Source: Phaeospirillum tilakii (GTDB lineage Bacteria > Pseudomonadota > Alphaproteobacteria > Rhodospirillales > Magnetospirillaceae). From it: a stretch of DNA of 64,000 nt. Below, piece after piece: positions 31,763 to 40,039 of this stretch. The DNA is taken from positions 1-64,000 of the forward strand of contig NZ_JBHUIY010000004.1 in assembly GCF_042683125.1 (NCBI RefSeq), in the 5' to 3' direction. The notes beneath the pieces were generated by a model, which saw only the letters and a program-made list of their open reading frames with translations, was not told the DNA's origin and did not search any database. A program made the position numbers and the translations under genes. Position 1 is the stretch's first letter, and every line of letters starts with the position of its first letter.

Positions 31763-32398
31763 TCAGTTTTGCCGGGCGTCGCCCCGGGCATAGGCGCGTT
31801 GGGTCGCCGGGCGGGCGGCGATCGCCTCGAACCAGCGTTTGAGGTCGGGGTAATCCTCCAAAGTCTGCTGCTGGCGTTGCCACGGCACGATCCAGGGATA
31901 ACAGGCCATGTCGGCGATGGTGTAGTCGTCGCCGGCGATGAAGGGGCGCCCCGCCAGCCGGCGGTCGAGCACACCGTAAAGCCGCCGGGTCTCGTTGACA
32001 TAACGCTCGATCGCGTAGGGGATCCGTTCCGGGGCGTAGAGGTTGAAATGGTGGTTCTGCCCGGCCATCGGGCCGAGGCCGCCGACCTGCCAGAACAGCC
32101 ATTCCATCACCGTCTTGCGGCCGCGCAGGTCGCTGGGGAGGAAGCGCCCGGTTTTCTCGGCGAGATAAAGCAGGATCGCGCCGGATTCGAACACCGTCAC
32201 CGCCGCGCCGCCATCGGCGGGGGCCGGGTCGATGATCGCCGGCATCCGGTTGTTGGGCGAAAAGGCCAGGAACTCTGGCTTGAACTGGTCGCCTTTGGTG
32301 ATATCGACCGGGACGATCCGGTATTCGAGCCCGGCTTCTTCAAGCAACAGGGTGATCTTGTGGCCGTTGGGGGTGGGCCAGTAATAGAGATCGATCAT
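31763..32398 (-). CDS. Nu-class glutathione S-transferase (YghU/YfcG-like)
   Basis: 211 residues. The N-terminal Y-W-P-T-P-N-G-H-K-I-T-L-L-L-E-E carries the T-x-N motif of Nu-class enzymes, followed by N-N-R-M-P-A-I-I-D and F-E-S-G-A-I-L-L-Y-L; the C-terminal domain has N-L-Y-A-P-E-R-I-P-Y-A and D-Y-T-I-A-D. These enzymes reduce disulfides or peroxides with glutathione. Faces glmS across repeat copy A. Confidence 0.9.
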   Translation of the reverse strand: MIDLYYWPTPNGHKITLLLEEAGLEYRIVPVDITKGDQFKPEFLAFSPNNRMPAIIDPAPADGGAAVTVFESGAILLYLAEKTGRFLPSDLRGRKTVMEWLFWQVGGLGPMAGQNHHFNLYAPERIPYAIERYVNETRRLYGVLDRRLAGRPFIAGDDYTIADMACYPWIVPWQRQQQTLEDYPDLKRWFEAIAARPATQRAYARGDARQN

Positions 32399-32469
32399 TG
32401 CGGCTTCCTGGCGGGTGGGGGGAGGCGTGATTCACGCCGATGATACACCATGGCGCCCCGCTTTCCGCC

Positions 32470-33171
32470 TCAGTGGAAGGCGAAGGGCAGGGTGAAGTTC
32501 AGGCGGTCGGGGGCGATCGTCGCCGGCGGCGGCGGGAACGGCGCGGCGGCGCGCAGCGCGGCCAGGGCGGCGCGGTCATGCAGACCGCTGCCGCTCGAAC
32601 GGGCGATCTCGGACGATACCAGCTCTCCGGCGGAATCAAGCCGGAACGCCACCAGGGTGGTGCCGACCAGTCGCCGGGTGGCCGGGCGGTGGGCCAGCAC
32701 CCGTTCCCACACCAGACGGGCATAGGCCTGGGCTGCGGCGTCGGACTCGGCGGCGGCGGTCGCCGGAGCCGGAGGGGGCGAGGGTGTCTCCACCGGCGGG
32801 GCGGCGTCGATCGCGGCCGGGGCGGCCGGAGCCGGGAGCGCGACCGGACGGGGCGGGGGCGTCGTCGCGCGCGGCGGCGGCCGGATCGCGGCCGGCGCCG
32901 GCCTGGGTGGGGGGACGGGTGAGGCCGGGGGGGCGGGTGAGGGGGGCGACGGTGGCGACGGGGCTGGGGCCGGGTCGGGGGCGGACCGGATCATCAACTC
33001 CGCCACCAGCGCCGGCGGATCGGGCCGGACCGCCGGGCCGGCCAGCAGGCCGAGGCCGGCCGCCACCGCCGCATGCAGCCCGAGCGAGGCGGGAATCCCG
33101 AGCCGGAGCAGGCCGCGCCGCGATACGGCGCTGCCTGCTCCGTCCGGCGGGCGGGGGGCGCGACCGGTCAG
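32470..33171 (-). CDS. TonB-like energy transducer (start uncertain)
   Basis: About 230 residues. A single N-terminal hydrophobic helix (S-L-G-L-H-A-A-V-A-A-G-L-G-L-L-A-G) is followed by a long Pro/Ala-rich linker and a C-terminal domain with Y-A-R-L-V-W-E-R-V-L-A-H-R, V-A-F-R-L-D-S-A-G and A-A-L-A-A-L-R-A-A-A-P-F-P, the TonB C-terminal pattern. It begins where the copper receptor ends; no ATG or GTG is found in the first codons, so the start may be a rare codon or lie within the receptor gene. It would energise the adjacent receptor. Confidence 0.8.
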   Translation of the reverse strand: MTGRAPRPPDGAGSAVSRRGLLRLGIPASLGLHAAVAAGLGLLAGPAVRPDPPALVAELMIRSAPDPAPAPSPPSPPSPAPPASPVPPPRPAPAAIRPPPRATTPPPRPVALPAPAAPAAIDAAPPVETPSPPPAPATAAAESDAAAQAYARLVWERVLAHRPATRRLVGTTLVAFRLDSAGELVSSEIARSSGSGLHDRAALAALRAAAPFPPPPATIAPDRLNFTLPFAFH

Positions 33172-35357
33172 AATTTGATCGTCACCCCGGCATCGAACGA
33201 ACGCCCCATCCCGGCCAGCGCGGGATACGGTGTCGTCATCGTCTGGCCGGCATAGCGGGCGTCCTTGTAATCGACGCCGCCCAGCGGCTCGTAATATTGC
33301 TTGTTGAACAGGTTTTCGATCCCGAAGCTGAGGGTGACCGCCTCCCAATCATAGGCGGCGCGGAGGTTGACCAGGGCGTAACCCGGCGTCGTCGGCTCGT
33401 TGCGGGTGGTGTCGAGCTGGGTCTTGCCGGCGACCGCCCGGATCTCCAGCGCGCTGCTCCAGCCGCCGAGGCGCTGGTCGAGGGTGAGCTGGCCGTTGAC
33501 CGGCATCAGGTGGTAGAGATTGCGGCCGTCATTGACCTGCCAGCCGCGCACCCAGCCGATCTTGCCGCCGAGACCGAAATCGCCGAGGCCGGTGTCGCGG
33601 GCCAGCAGGGTGCGGCCGGACAGATCGACGCCGAACATCTGGGCGTCGTGGTTGGCGAAGCGCAGCACGGTGCCGGTGACGGCGTGGCCGTTGAGGCTGG
33701 TGATCCGGTCGGCGCCGATATAATCCTCGATATAGGTGTAATAGGGGGTCAGCTTGACCTGCCAGACCTTGGCGCCCGGGTCGTGCCAGTCGGCGGTGGC
33801 GCTGAGGGTGTTGGCGACCTCCGGCTTGAGATCGACGTTGCCGACATAGCCGTTATAGTCGCCGAACCAGCCGATCATCGACGAGGCCATCGACCCGGTG
33901 GACCAGGCATAACGCTCGTAGAGATTGGGCGAGCGGGTCTTGCGGGCGTAGCCGGCCTCGCCGGTGGCGGTGTCGGAAAGCTGATAGCGGGCCAGCGCGG
34001 TCAGGTCGAGATTGAGATCGACCCGGGTGCGGTCCCGGGCGTTGAAGGCGGCGGCGTCCTCGCGGTAATGGTAGCTGGTGCCGCTGGCCCAATTGTAGCC
34101 CTGCACCGGGCCGCTATCCGTCACCACCGTGTCATTGCGCAGGCCGAACAGGGTGGTCCAGCGCGGGGTCCAGGCCCGCTCCCATTCGCCGTAGGTGCCG
34201 ATCCGGTTGCGTTCGCCACCGGCGATGTTCTGGAAGGTGCCGGGCCCCATCGCGCTGGTCATCGTCATCGTCGCCGGCCACCATTCGTCGAGGGTGAAGC
34301 GGTCGAACTCGTTGCCGACCCGCAGGGTGTCGTCGAGGCCGAGCGGGATCTCGGCCTTGACCGCGTAGCCGAACTGCCGGGCCTGGCTCAGCATCGGCAT
34401 GCCCGCCCCGACCGCCGCGTTGCTGCGGCCGAACAGGAAATTCATCTTGTGGCGGATGTCGAGCCCGTAGACCTGGCCGTCAAGACTGCCCCAGGCGAAA
34501 TCGCCCTGATAGCGGGCGCTGGCATGAGTGCTCCGGTTGTAGGTCAGGTCCATCGCCTGATTGGGGAACCCCTCATAGGGGGTGTAGGTCCCGCCGGCCC
34601 GCAGCACCAGTTGATCGCCGTCGCCGCGAAAGGCCAGGGTGGCGTCGCCGCCATAGCTCTTGTATTTGCTGGCCTGGATCACCCTGCCGTTGCCGTCCTG
34701 GTAATTGCCGGCCTCGGCGCGGTTCAGGCTGACCCCCAGGCTGACATCCTCGGTGGCGACGCTGGCCTCGCCGGCATTGGTGAGGGCGCTGGCGTTGCTG
34801 CGGAAGACGGTCGAGACCTGCCCCCCGAGATGGATCCCTTCGCCGGTGGCGGCGAACACCGGCGCCTTGGGATCGACCCGGATCGTGCCGGCGATGCTGT
34901 CGCCGCCGGCGCTGACCGGGGTGATCCCGGCGATCAGCTCGGCCCGGCCGACCGCGCTGGGGGCGAGATAGGACAGCGCCGGATTCATGTGGTTGGGGCA
35001 ACTCGACCCGATCGGCACCCCGTCGACCAGGGTCTTGATCCGGTCGTCGCCCAGACCGCGGATCACCGGCAGGCTCGACAGGCCGCCGCCGGTGTAAAGG
35101 CTGACCCCCGGCAGGTCGCCGAGCAGACGGGCGGTGTCGTCGGTGGTGGCGGCCTTGGCCCGCACCGCCTCGGCCGGGACCGTTTCGGTGGTGGCGGTGG
35201 ACGGAGTCTCGGTTTCGACCGGCGCGGTCTCGACCGGGATCGGCGGCAGGGCGGTGGCGGTCTGGGCCAGCCCCGGGGCGGGCGCGGCCAGCAGGGCGCA
35301 GGCGGCGCAGGAGCGGCGCAGCGCCCGCCCCGGGGAAGCGGAACGGTGGCGGTTCAT
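33168..35357 (-). CDS. TonB-dependent copper receptor, OprC/NosA type
   Basis: 729 residues from ATG 35357, with a signal peptide (basic start, hydrophobic stretch, A-P-G-L-A-Q). The plug contains L-P-G-V-S-L and R-G-L-G-D-D-R-I-K-T-L-V-D-G, then S-S-C-P-N-H-M-N-P-A-L-S-Y. The C-x3-M element (CPNHM) is that of OprC and NosA, where the Cys and Met bind copper. The barrel ends in V-T-I-K-F with the usual terminal Phe. Next to TonB (downstream) and a DUF2946 protein (upstream), all leftward. Confidence 0.88.
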   Translation of the reverse strand: MNRHRSASPGRALRRSCAACALLAAPAPGLAQTATALPPIPVETAPVETETPSTATTETVPAEAVRAKAATTDDTARLLGDLPGVSLYTGGGLSSLPVIRGLGDDRIKTLVDGVPIGSSCPNHMNPALSYLAPSAVGRAELIAGITPVSAGGDSIAGTIRVDPKAPVFAATGEGIHLGGQVSTVFRSNASALTNAGEASVATEDVSLGVSLNRAEAGNYQDGNGRVIQASKYKSYGGDATLAFRGDGDQLVLRAGGTYTPYEGFPNQAMDLTYNRSTHASARYQGDFAWGSLDGQVYGLDIRHKMNFLFGRSNAAVGAGMPMLSQARQFGYAVKAEIPLGLDDTLRVGNEFDRFTLDEWWPATMTMTSAMGPGTFQNIAGGERNRIGTYGEWERAWTPRWTTLFGLRNDTVVTDSGPVQGYNWASGTSYHYREDAAAFNARDRTRVDLNLDLTALARYQLSDTATGEAGYARKTRSPNLYERYAWSTGSMASSMIGWFGDYNGYVGNVDLKPEVANTLSATADWHDPGAKVWQVKLTPYYTYIEDYIGADRITSLNGHAVTGTVLRFANHDAQMFGVDLSGRTLLARDTGLGDFGLGGKIGWVRGWQVNDGRNLYHLMPVNGQLTLDQRLGGWSSALEIRAVAGKTQLDTTRNEPTTPGYALVNLRAAYDWEAVTLSFGIENLFNKQYYEPLGGVDYKDARYAGQTMTTPYPALAGMGRSFDAGVTIKF

Positions 35358-35476
35358 CGGGATACTCTCTCGCAACGACCGGAGGCGGACTCCGGCGGGT
35401 TACGCCCGGCGGCGGCGGCGCGGGCACGACGCGACCGGCTCCCGGCCGGATGATCCTCGTGCGGCGGCGGAAGCGG

Positions 35477-35857
35477 TCAGGTTCGGGGCGGGCGTAGCGG
35501 GAGCGGCGGCGCGCGCGGTGGTGCCCAGCACCGGGTCGGATCAGGGGGAAACCGGAAACGCGCCACCGGCAGGCGGAGATCGCTGCCGACCTCGGCGCGG
35601 TCCGGCGCGGTCTGGGCCGCCGGCAGCAGCAGATGGCCCTGGAACAGCGGCAGGCAGAACAGGCAATGCGGCCCGGCCGTGCTTTCCGGCGCGGCCGGGC
35701 GATGATCGGCGTCGGTTCCCGTCGGACGGGAGGAGCACACCCCGGCCGGCTGGCCGCGCGCCGCCGCCGATTGCCCGGGCAGGGCGAGCCCGGCCGCGAC
35801 CTGGACCAGGATCAGGGCGAGGATCAGCCGGGCGATCAGACGGCGAGCGGGGCGCAT
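35477..35857 (-). CDS. DUF2946-like protein of copper locus
   Basis: 126 residues. An N-terminal hydrophobic helix (L-I-A-R-L-I-L-A-L-I-L-V-Q-V-A-A-G-L-A-L) and a later G-P-H-C-L-F-C-L-P-L-F motif (C-x2-C) match DUF2946, a family usually encoded beside copper receptors. Cys and His in the motif suggest metal binding in the periplasm or membrane. First gene of the leftward copper operon. Confidence 0.75.
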   Translation of the reverse strand: MRPARRLIARLILALILVQVAAGLALPGQSAAARGQPAGVCSSRPTGTDADHRPAAPESTAGPHCLFCLPLFQGHLLLPAAQTAPDRAEVGSDLRLPVARFRFPPDPTRCWAPPRAPPLPLRPPRT

Positions 35858-35982
35858 GGCGGCATGATAGTTATTTTAGTCTATAAAGCTAGTGTTCTGA
35901 ATGTCTTTTTGGCCGCGATGGCGACCGGATGTGATTGTGATTATCATTATCGATAAGCGTGTGACAAGCGGGCGGATCCTGT

Positions 35983-36153
35983 CCCCTGAGCGACGGGCTG
36001 GACGGCAAGACCGCCTTGAACGTAGAGGACGTGGTGGCGGCGCCGCGGGTCTATGCCATTTCGGTCCCGTCGCAGGCCGATCACGTCGCTGTCGCCAAGG
36101 GCACCGGCGTCGATCAGCCCCGCAACCTCGCCAACAGCGTCACCGTCGAGTAA
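35983..36153 (+). pseudogene. glmS: Decayed glmS 3'-end remnant
   Basis: The last 105 bp align without gaps to the glmS 3' end (about 90% identity by eye), giving V-A-V-A-K-G-T-G-V-D-Q-P-R-N-L-A-N and the same V-T-V-E stop. Just before it, S-D-G-L-D-G-K-T-A-L-N-V-E-D-V-V matches glmS S-D-A-L-Y-D-K-T-A-S-N-V-E-E-V-V; the stretch between has been deleted. It is in the same orientation as glmS, 4.4 kb downstream, and encloses the GST and copper genes. Confidence 0.85.
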
Positions 36154-36542
36154 CGGCGGGCTCCCACCCGCGCGCGACACCATAGGTTGCGCGGGCTCCC
36201 GCCCGCGGGCCCGGCCGGGGCGATGCCCCGGACCCCCTTGGTATTCTTGATATACGGGGCAACGGGCCTCGGGGGCTGATTCGATCCGTGTCGCGCCGTT
36301 GGCGCGCGGGGCGGCCGCAAGCGGTCGGCGACACCTCGCCCGTCCGGGAACCGGATATTTCGCCCATCACCACCCTAAGCTGTATCGTCACAACCAAAAA
36401 AGTATTATTGCCACCGTAAGGGCATCTAAAATGGTTGCGTGAATGCCTGGTTGTGGTAGTTGGTATCTAGACACTCTGAGGTTAATTGCGAAAAACAACA
36501 CAACCAAAAAGGTAAAATCCGGTGCGAGACCGAGGAGGCCAG
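36154..36542. other. Intergenic region before the uncharacterised cluster
   Basis: The first part holds GC-rich palindromic repeat sequence (36,190-36,240, related to 61,976-62,020). The second part, from about 36,360, is AT-rich and contains three CACAACCA sites. No gene is supported. Confidence 0.6.
36389..36510. promoter_or_regulatory. Three CACAACCA sites upstream of the cluster
   Basis: CACAACCAAAAA occurs at 36389-36400 and 36499-36510 in direct orientation, and the inverted core TGGTTGTG at 36448-36455. They are spaced about 50-60 bp in AT-rich DNA before the first cluster gene and may bind a regulator. Confidence 0.45.
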
Positions 36543-37265
36543 ATGGGCTTTGAGGAAATCGACGCGCTGTGCCGCCACATCGACCAGGAGATCGAGCGAC
36601 AGCGACCCGCCGTGGGGGAGCGCATCGAAGCCATCTACCGCGCCTACAACCGGGATTTCGGCATCGACTGGAACGACCAATCCTATTTTCTCACCTTTCT
36701 CTACCTCGCCACCCGGTTCCGGGCCCCGCATTCCATCATCCAGACCGGCACCTGTTGCGGCCATTCCGCCATCGCGATGGCGCTGGGGCTCGAGGATGGC
36801 GGCATCGACGGCACCATCGACACGATCGATCCCGAGCCCCAGGCCTATGGCGACGGTGCGGTGACGCGCCCGGTCGAAATCGCCCGCCAGGTCGCCCGTC
36901 AGTCCGGCCATCACCATCGCATCCGTTTTCACCGTGGCTATTCGGTGCGGGCGTGGGATGCCGGGCGCATCGACCTGGTGAACGCGCCGGAGGGGGTGCT
37001 GGAACAGCTGGCGGTGCCCCGGTCGGCCGATCTGGTGGTGGTTGACGGCGACCATACCTTTCCCGGCGCCTATTGGGATCTGGAATACGGCGCGCGCTGC
37101 CTGAGGCCGGGGGGGGCGCGCCTGATGATCACCCATGATTTCAAGTCGATTCCAACCGTTCGTGACGCCGTGCGCCGCTGGGTCAGGCAGCGCCCGGGAG
37201 ACGTCACGTTGCGGGTGTGGGGGCAGTACAACGGCTATGCCCTGATCGGCGTCGCCGTCCCCTGA
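36543..37265 (+). CDS. Class I SAM-dependent methyltransferase
   Basis: 240 residues from ATG 36543, which has GAGGAGG just upstream. The Rossmann methyltransferase pattern is visible: I-I-Q-T-G-T-C-C-G-H-S-A-I-A-M-A (motif I), T-I-D-P-E-P (motif II), D-L-V-V-V-D-G-D-H-T (motif IV) and L-R-P-G-G-A-R-L-M-I (motif VI). The D-G-D-H element is typical of the Methyltransf_24/CmcI-TylF-like group that methylates small molecules or sugars. First gene of the 36.5-43 kb cluster; the substrate is unknown. Confidence 0.8.
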   Translation: MGFEEIDALCRHIDQEIERQRPAVGERIEAIYRAYNRDFGIDWNDQSYFLTFLYLATRFRAPHSIIQTGTCCGHSAIAMALGLEDGGIDGTIDTIDPEPQAYGDGAVTRPVEIARQVARQSGHHHRIRFHRGYSVRAWDAGRIDLVNAPEGVLEQLAVPRSADLVVVDGDHTFPGAYWDLEYGARCLRPGGARLMITHDFKSIPTVRDAVRRWVRQRPGDVTLRVWGQYNGYALIGVAVP

Positions 37266-37298
37266 CCGTTTCCTTCCGCCACCTCAACGCCCAGCCAG

Positions 37299-38075
37299 AT
37301 GGTGAACACGATGGCAAAAAAGAACGGACCGACTCAGAACGACACCGACCGCATTCTTGACGTCGTCGCCCAGGTCAAGGGGGCGATCGAGGCCAAGAAC
37401 TGGCCTGGCCTCAAGGCCTTGCTGCCCGATCTTCCCGTCTGGGTGGCCACCCGCCCGGTGCCCCTCGCCAACGCCATCGCCAGCCTTGAGGCCGGCCTGG
37501 GGGGCGCCCGCGACATCGAGGTCACCATCCTTGAAATCAAGGATACGGTCTACGAGGCCGACAAGGCCCAGTTGAACGCCCGCGCCCAGCTGATCTACTC
37601 GTCGGGCGAAAGCTGGGAGGAGCACAGCTTCGAGTTCACCCTGCATGTCGGCTTCGTCCGCAGGAACGACGCCTGGGGGGTGGATTATCTCGGCGTGACG
37701 GCGCCCGAACCGCAGCGCGCCGCTCCGGCCGAATTGCCGCCCAGCATCCTGGCCGGCGCCGCGGGGGGAGGCTATTTCGCCGCGTCGGATCTGGCCGGTG
37801 CCCCCGGAGGGGGCTATTTCGCGGCGGCGAATCTGGCCGCGCCCTATTTCGAGGCGGCCAGCTACTTCCGGACCGCGGCCCCGTATTTCTCGGGCGGCGG
37901 CGGCCTCCCCCTCGAGGCGCTGGCCGAAAACGTGGCCGTTCCCGAATCGCAGCCGGCCGCCGCGGAGCAGCCCCAGGCGCAACCCCAGGCCCAACCCCAG
38001 GCGCTGCCCGGCTATTCCGTGATCTACGCGCCGCTGCTGGTGCCGACCAATGTGATCCTGTCCCTGTTCAAGTAG
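37299..38075 (+). CDS. NTF2-like protein with Tyr-Phe-rich C-terminal tail
   Basis: 258 residues. Residues about 15-130 read as an NTF2/SnoaL-like fold (A-I-E-A-K-N-W-P-G-L, later Q-L-I-Y-S-S-G-E-S-W-E-E-H-S-F-E-F-T-L-H-V and N-D-A-W-G-V-D-Y). Residues about 150-205 are a Gly/Ala tail with five Y-F pairs: G-G-G-Y-F-A-A twice, then P-Y-F, S-Y-F and P-Y-F. A Pro/Gln linker and a short hydrophobic end follow. No signal peptide. With a prenyl-synthase-like gene downstream, the tail could be a modified substrate; that is a hypothesis. It could instead be a scaffold. Confidence 0.6.
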   Translation: MVNTMAKKNGPTQNDTDRILDVVAQVKGAIEAKNWPGLKALLPDLPVWVATRPVPLANAIASLEAGLGGARDIEVTILEIKDTVYEADKAQLNARAQLIYSSGESWEEHSFEFTLHVGFVRRNDAWGVDYLGVTAPEPQRAAPAELPPSILAGAAGGGYFAASDLAGAPGGGYFAAANLAAPYFEAASYFRTAAPYFSGGGGLPLEALAENVAVPESQPAAAEQPQAQPQAQPQALPGYSVIYAPLLVPTNVILSLFK

Positions 38076-38087
38076 GCCGTCCCCCGT

Positions 38088-38109
38088 CCCGCCGCCGCCC
38101 GGCGGCGGG
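38088..38109. terminator. GC hairpin after the YF-tail gene
   Basis: Inverted repeat CCCGCCGCCG / CGGCGGCGGG with a 2-nt centre, 12 bp after the stop. No T-run, so it may only slow transcription or protect the 3' end. Confidence 0.4.
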
Positions 38110-38137
38110 GCGCCACCGTCCCATACCGCCCGGCCAA

Positions 38138-38162
38138 TGAACTGACCCGTCGGGTCAGTTCA
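38138..38162. promoter_or_regulatory. 25-bp perfect palindrome inside the cluster
   Basis: TGAACTGACCCG-T-CGGGTCAGTTCA: 12-bp arms around a single base. It lies about 115 bp before the GTG start of the next gene, as an operator for a dimeric repressor would, although a terminator-like role cannot be excluded. Confidence 0.5.
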
Positions 38163-38277
38163 GGCCGAGACGGTGACGCTCAGGCGCCGCGCGGGCCGGC
38201 CGGCCGCCGAACGGATCATTTCAAAGGGCGGCCGGTACCATGCCGCGACCGCCCGGATGGAAAAGGAGCCGATCGCA

Positions 38278-40023
38278 GTGCCTCTTGCCGCCGACTCGTC
38301 GGGTTCGCGCCTCAGTATCGGCCAATTGGTGTCCGATGGCCGCCACGGGCTCGAGGTCCGTCCCCCCCGGGATGTGCTGCGCGCGGTCCATCTGGTCCGC
38401 GAGCATGCCGCCGCGATCGCCTTTCGCCCGATCAGCCTTGGCAACCTGACCTATCTGCGCGACCGCGTCGCGGATCTGCGCGTCCTGCGTGGCGTGGTCA
38501 CGTCGCTGCGGGCCGGCGCCTCACCCGCCTGGGGCGCCGCGTTGGACGCCATCCTGGGCGATCTCGACCTGGCGGACGAAACCCGCGACAAGGCGTTCTT
38601 CGCCTATCTCGTCCACCGCTGCGACCAGACCGGCTATCAACGCTTCTGGCACCAATCCGCCACCCGGATCCCCTGGGGGCCGACGCGGCTGCTGGGCGAG
38701 GATTACGAAACCGTGCTGTTGGTGTTCGGCCCCGCCCTGGGATTCGGCGACGAGATCGCCTCGGTCGATTTCGCCACCCATCTCGCCCAGGCCTTCCCGC
38801 ATGCCCGCTTCGAGGTCTACAGCGCCCATCCCGCGCTGTGGCGGCTGATCCCGTGGGTGGCCGAGGCGGTCGAGACCAACGGCAATCCGCTGAACGCCAT
38901 TGCCCGCGTCGATGGCGTGGTGAGCGGTGGCCGGCGCGGCCTGATCGTGTTCGTCAATTTCACCGGCCTCGACATGCATCTGGGCTATACCGGCGGCAAC
39001 CATCGCTGCGGCGTGCTCGAGGTCGCCATCGGCCGAGGCCAGCTCTGGTTCATGGCGGGTCCGGATGCGCCGATCCAGACCGGGGTCGCCCTCGACCCGC
39101 TGCGGCCCAACAACCGGAGCAGCCTGGCGACCCTGGCCGCCCGCCTGCTCGGCGGCGCCCCCGGCCCGTCGCGCCCCGCGCTGGCCCTGCCGCCCGCGCC
39201 CAAGGACGGGGACCGCCCGTTGACCATTCTGGTCAATCCGCTGACCTCGAAGAACATCATCCTGGGCGAGGGTGACTGGGCCCATTTGGTGCTGCCCCCC
39301 CTGTCGCATCGCGCCGCCATCGGCCCGGTCGAGATCGTCGTCCATGCCGGCATGACCGCCGAGTCGCTGCATTATGCCGGTCTGGTGGCCCAGGCCATGC
39401 GCGGCCGGGCGCCCCGCTCCGTCTCGGTGCGGCTGCTCGCCCTGGCCGAGCGCGACAAGGACGCCGCCTTTCACGGCGTGCTCGACGCCATGCGCGGCAG
39501 CGATCTGGTGATCGGGATCGACACCTTCAGTTCGCATCTGGCCGCCCTGGTGGGCACGCCGTGCCTGTCGCTGTGCTACGACCGCAACGAGCCGTTCTGG
39601 TGGAGCGAGGAGGGCAGTCTGTGGGTCGAGATGCGCGCCGGCCTCGACGACGTCTCGGACCTGTTCACCCTGTTGCTCGACCATGCCGAAATGAAGCGTC
39701 ACGGCGTGCCCGCCGGCCTGCGGCGTGGTCTGGCCGCCTGCGGGCGCTTCCGCCGCGCCCTGATCGCGGCGCGGGACGGTGACGACGACGGCGGGGCCCG
39801 CGTGATCGAGGCCGGACAGGCGGCGTGGAACGGCATTTCCGGCAAGGTTCGCCGCATTTCCCAGCGGCTGGACGGCGGCCTGTGCTGGCCGCAGGCGGCG
39901 CGGGCGCTGTCCTGGCCCGGACAGGAACCCGAGCGGCGCCAATGGCTGGTGCAGGCCGTCGGCGAAAGCTATTTCGGGCGGATCTGCCGGCTGTTCGGCA
40001 GCCTGCCCCATCCCGTCGAGTGA
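38278..40023 (+). CDS. GT9-like glycosyltransferase fold protein
   Basis: 581 residues from GTG 38278, chosen because AAGGAG lies 9 bp before it; upstream ATGs lack such a site. Residues about 140-250 resemble the N-terminal Rossmann half of heptosyltransferases (L-L-V-F-G-P-A-L-G-F-G-D-E-I-A). Residues about 430-500 resemble the C-terminal half (G-S-D-L-V-I-G-I-D-T-F-S-S-H-L-A-A-L-V-G-T-P). The first 130 residues and last 80 are unrecognised helical parts. It probably transfers a sugar or similar group; donor and acceptor unknown. Confidence 0.6.
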   Translation: MPLAADSSGSRLSIGQLVSDGRHGLEVRPPRDVLRAVHLVREHAAAIAFRPISLGNLTYLRDRVADLRVLRGVVTSLRAGASPAWGAALDAILGDLDLADETRDKAFFAYLVHRCDQTGYQRFWHQSATRIPWGPTRLLGEDYETVLLVFGPALGFGDEIASVDFATHLAQAFPHARFEVYSAHPALWRLIPWVAEAVETNGNPLNAIARVDGVVSGGRRGLIVFVNFTGLDMHLGYTGGNHRCGVLEVAIGRGQLWFMAGPDAPIQTGVALDPLRPNNRSSLATLAARLLGGAPGPSRPALALPPAPKDGDRPLTILVNPLTSKNIILGEGDWAHLVLPPLSHRAAIGPVEIVVHAGMTAESLHYAGLVAQAMRGRAPRSVSVRLLALAERDKDAAFHGVLDAMRGSDLVIGIDTFSSHLAALVGTPCLSLCYDRNEPFWWSEEGSLWVEMRAGLDDVSDLFTLLLDHAEMKRHGVPAGLRRGLAACGRFRRALIAARDGDDDGGARVIEAGQAAWNGISGKVRRISQRLDGGLCWPQAARALSWPGQEPERRQWLVQAVGESYFGRICRLFGSLPHPVE

Positions 40024-40039
40024 GGAGGGCGCGCCCGTC

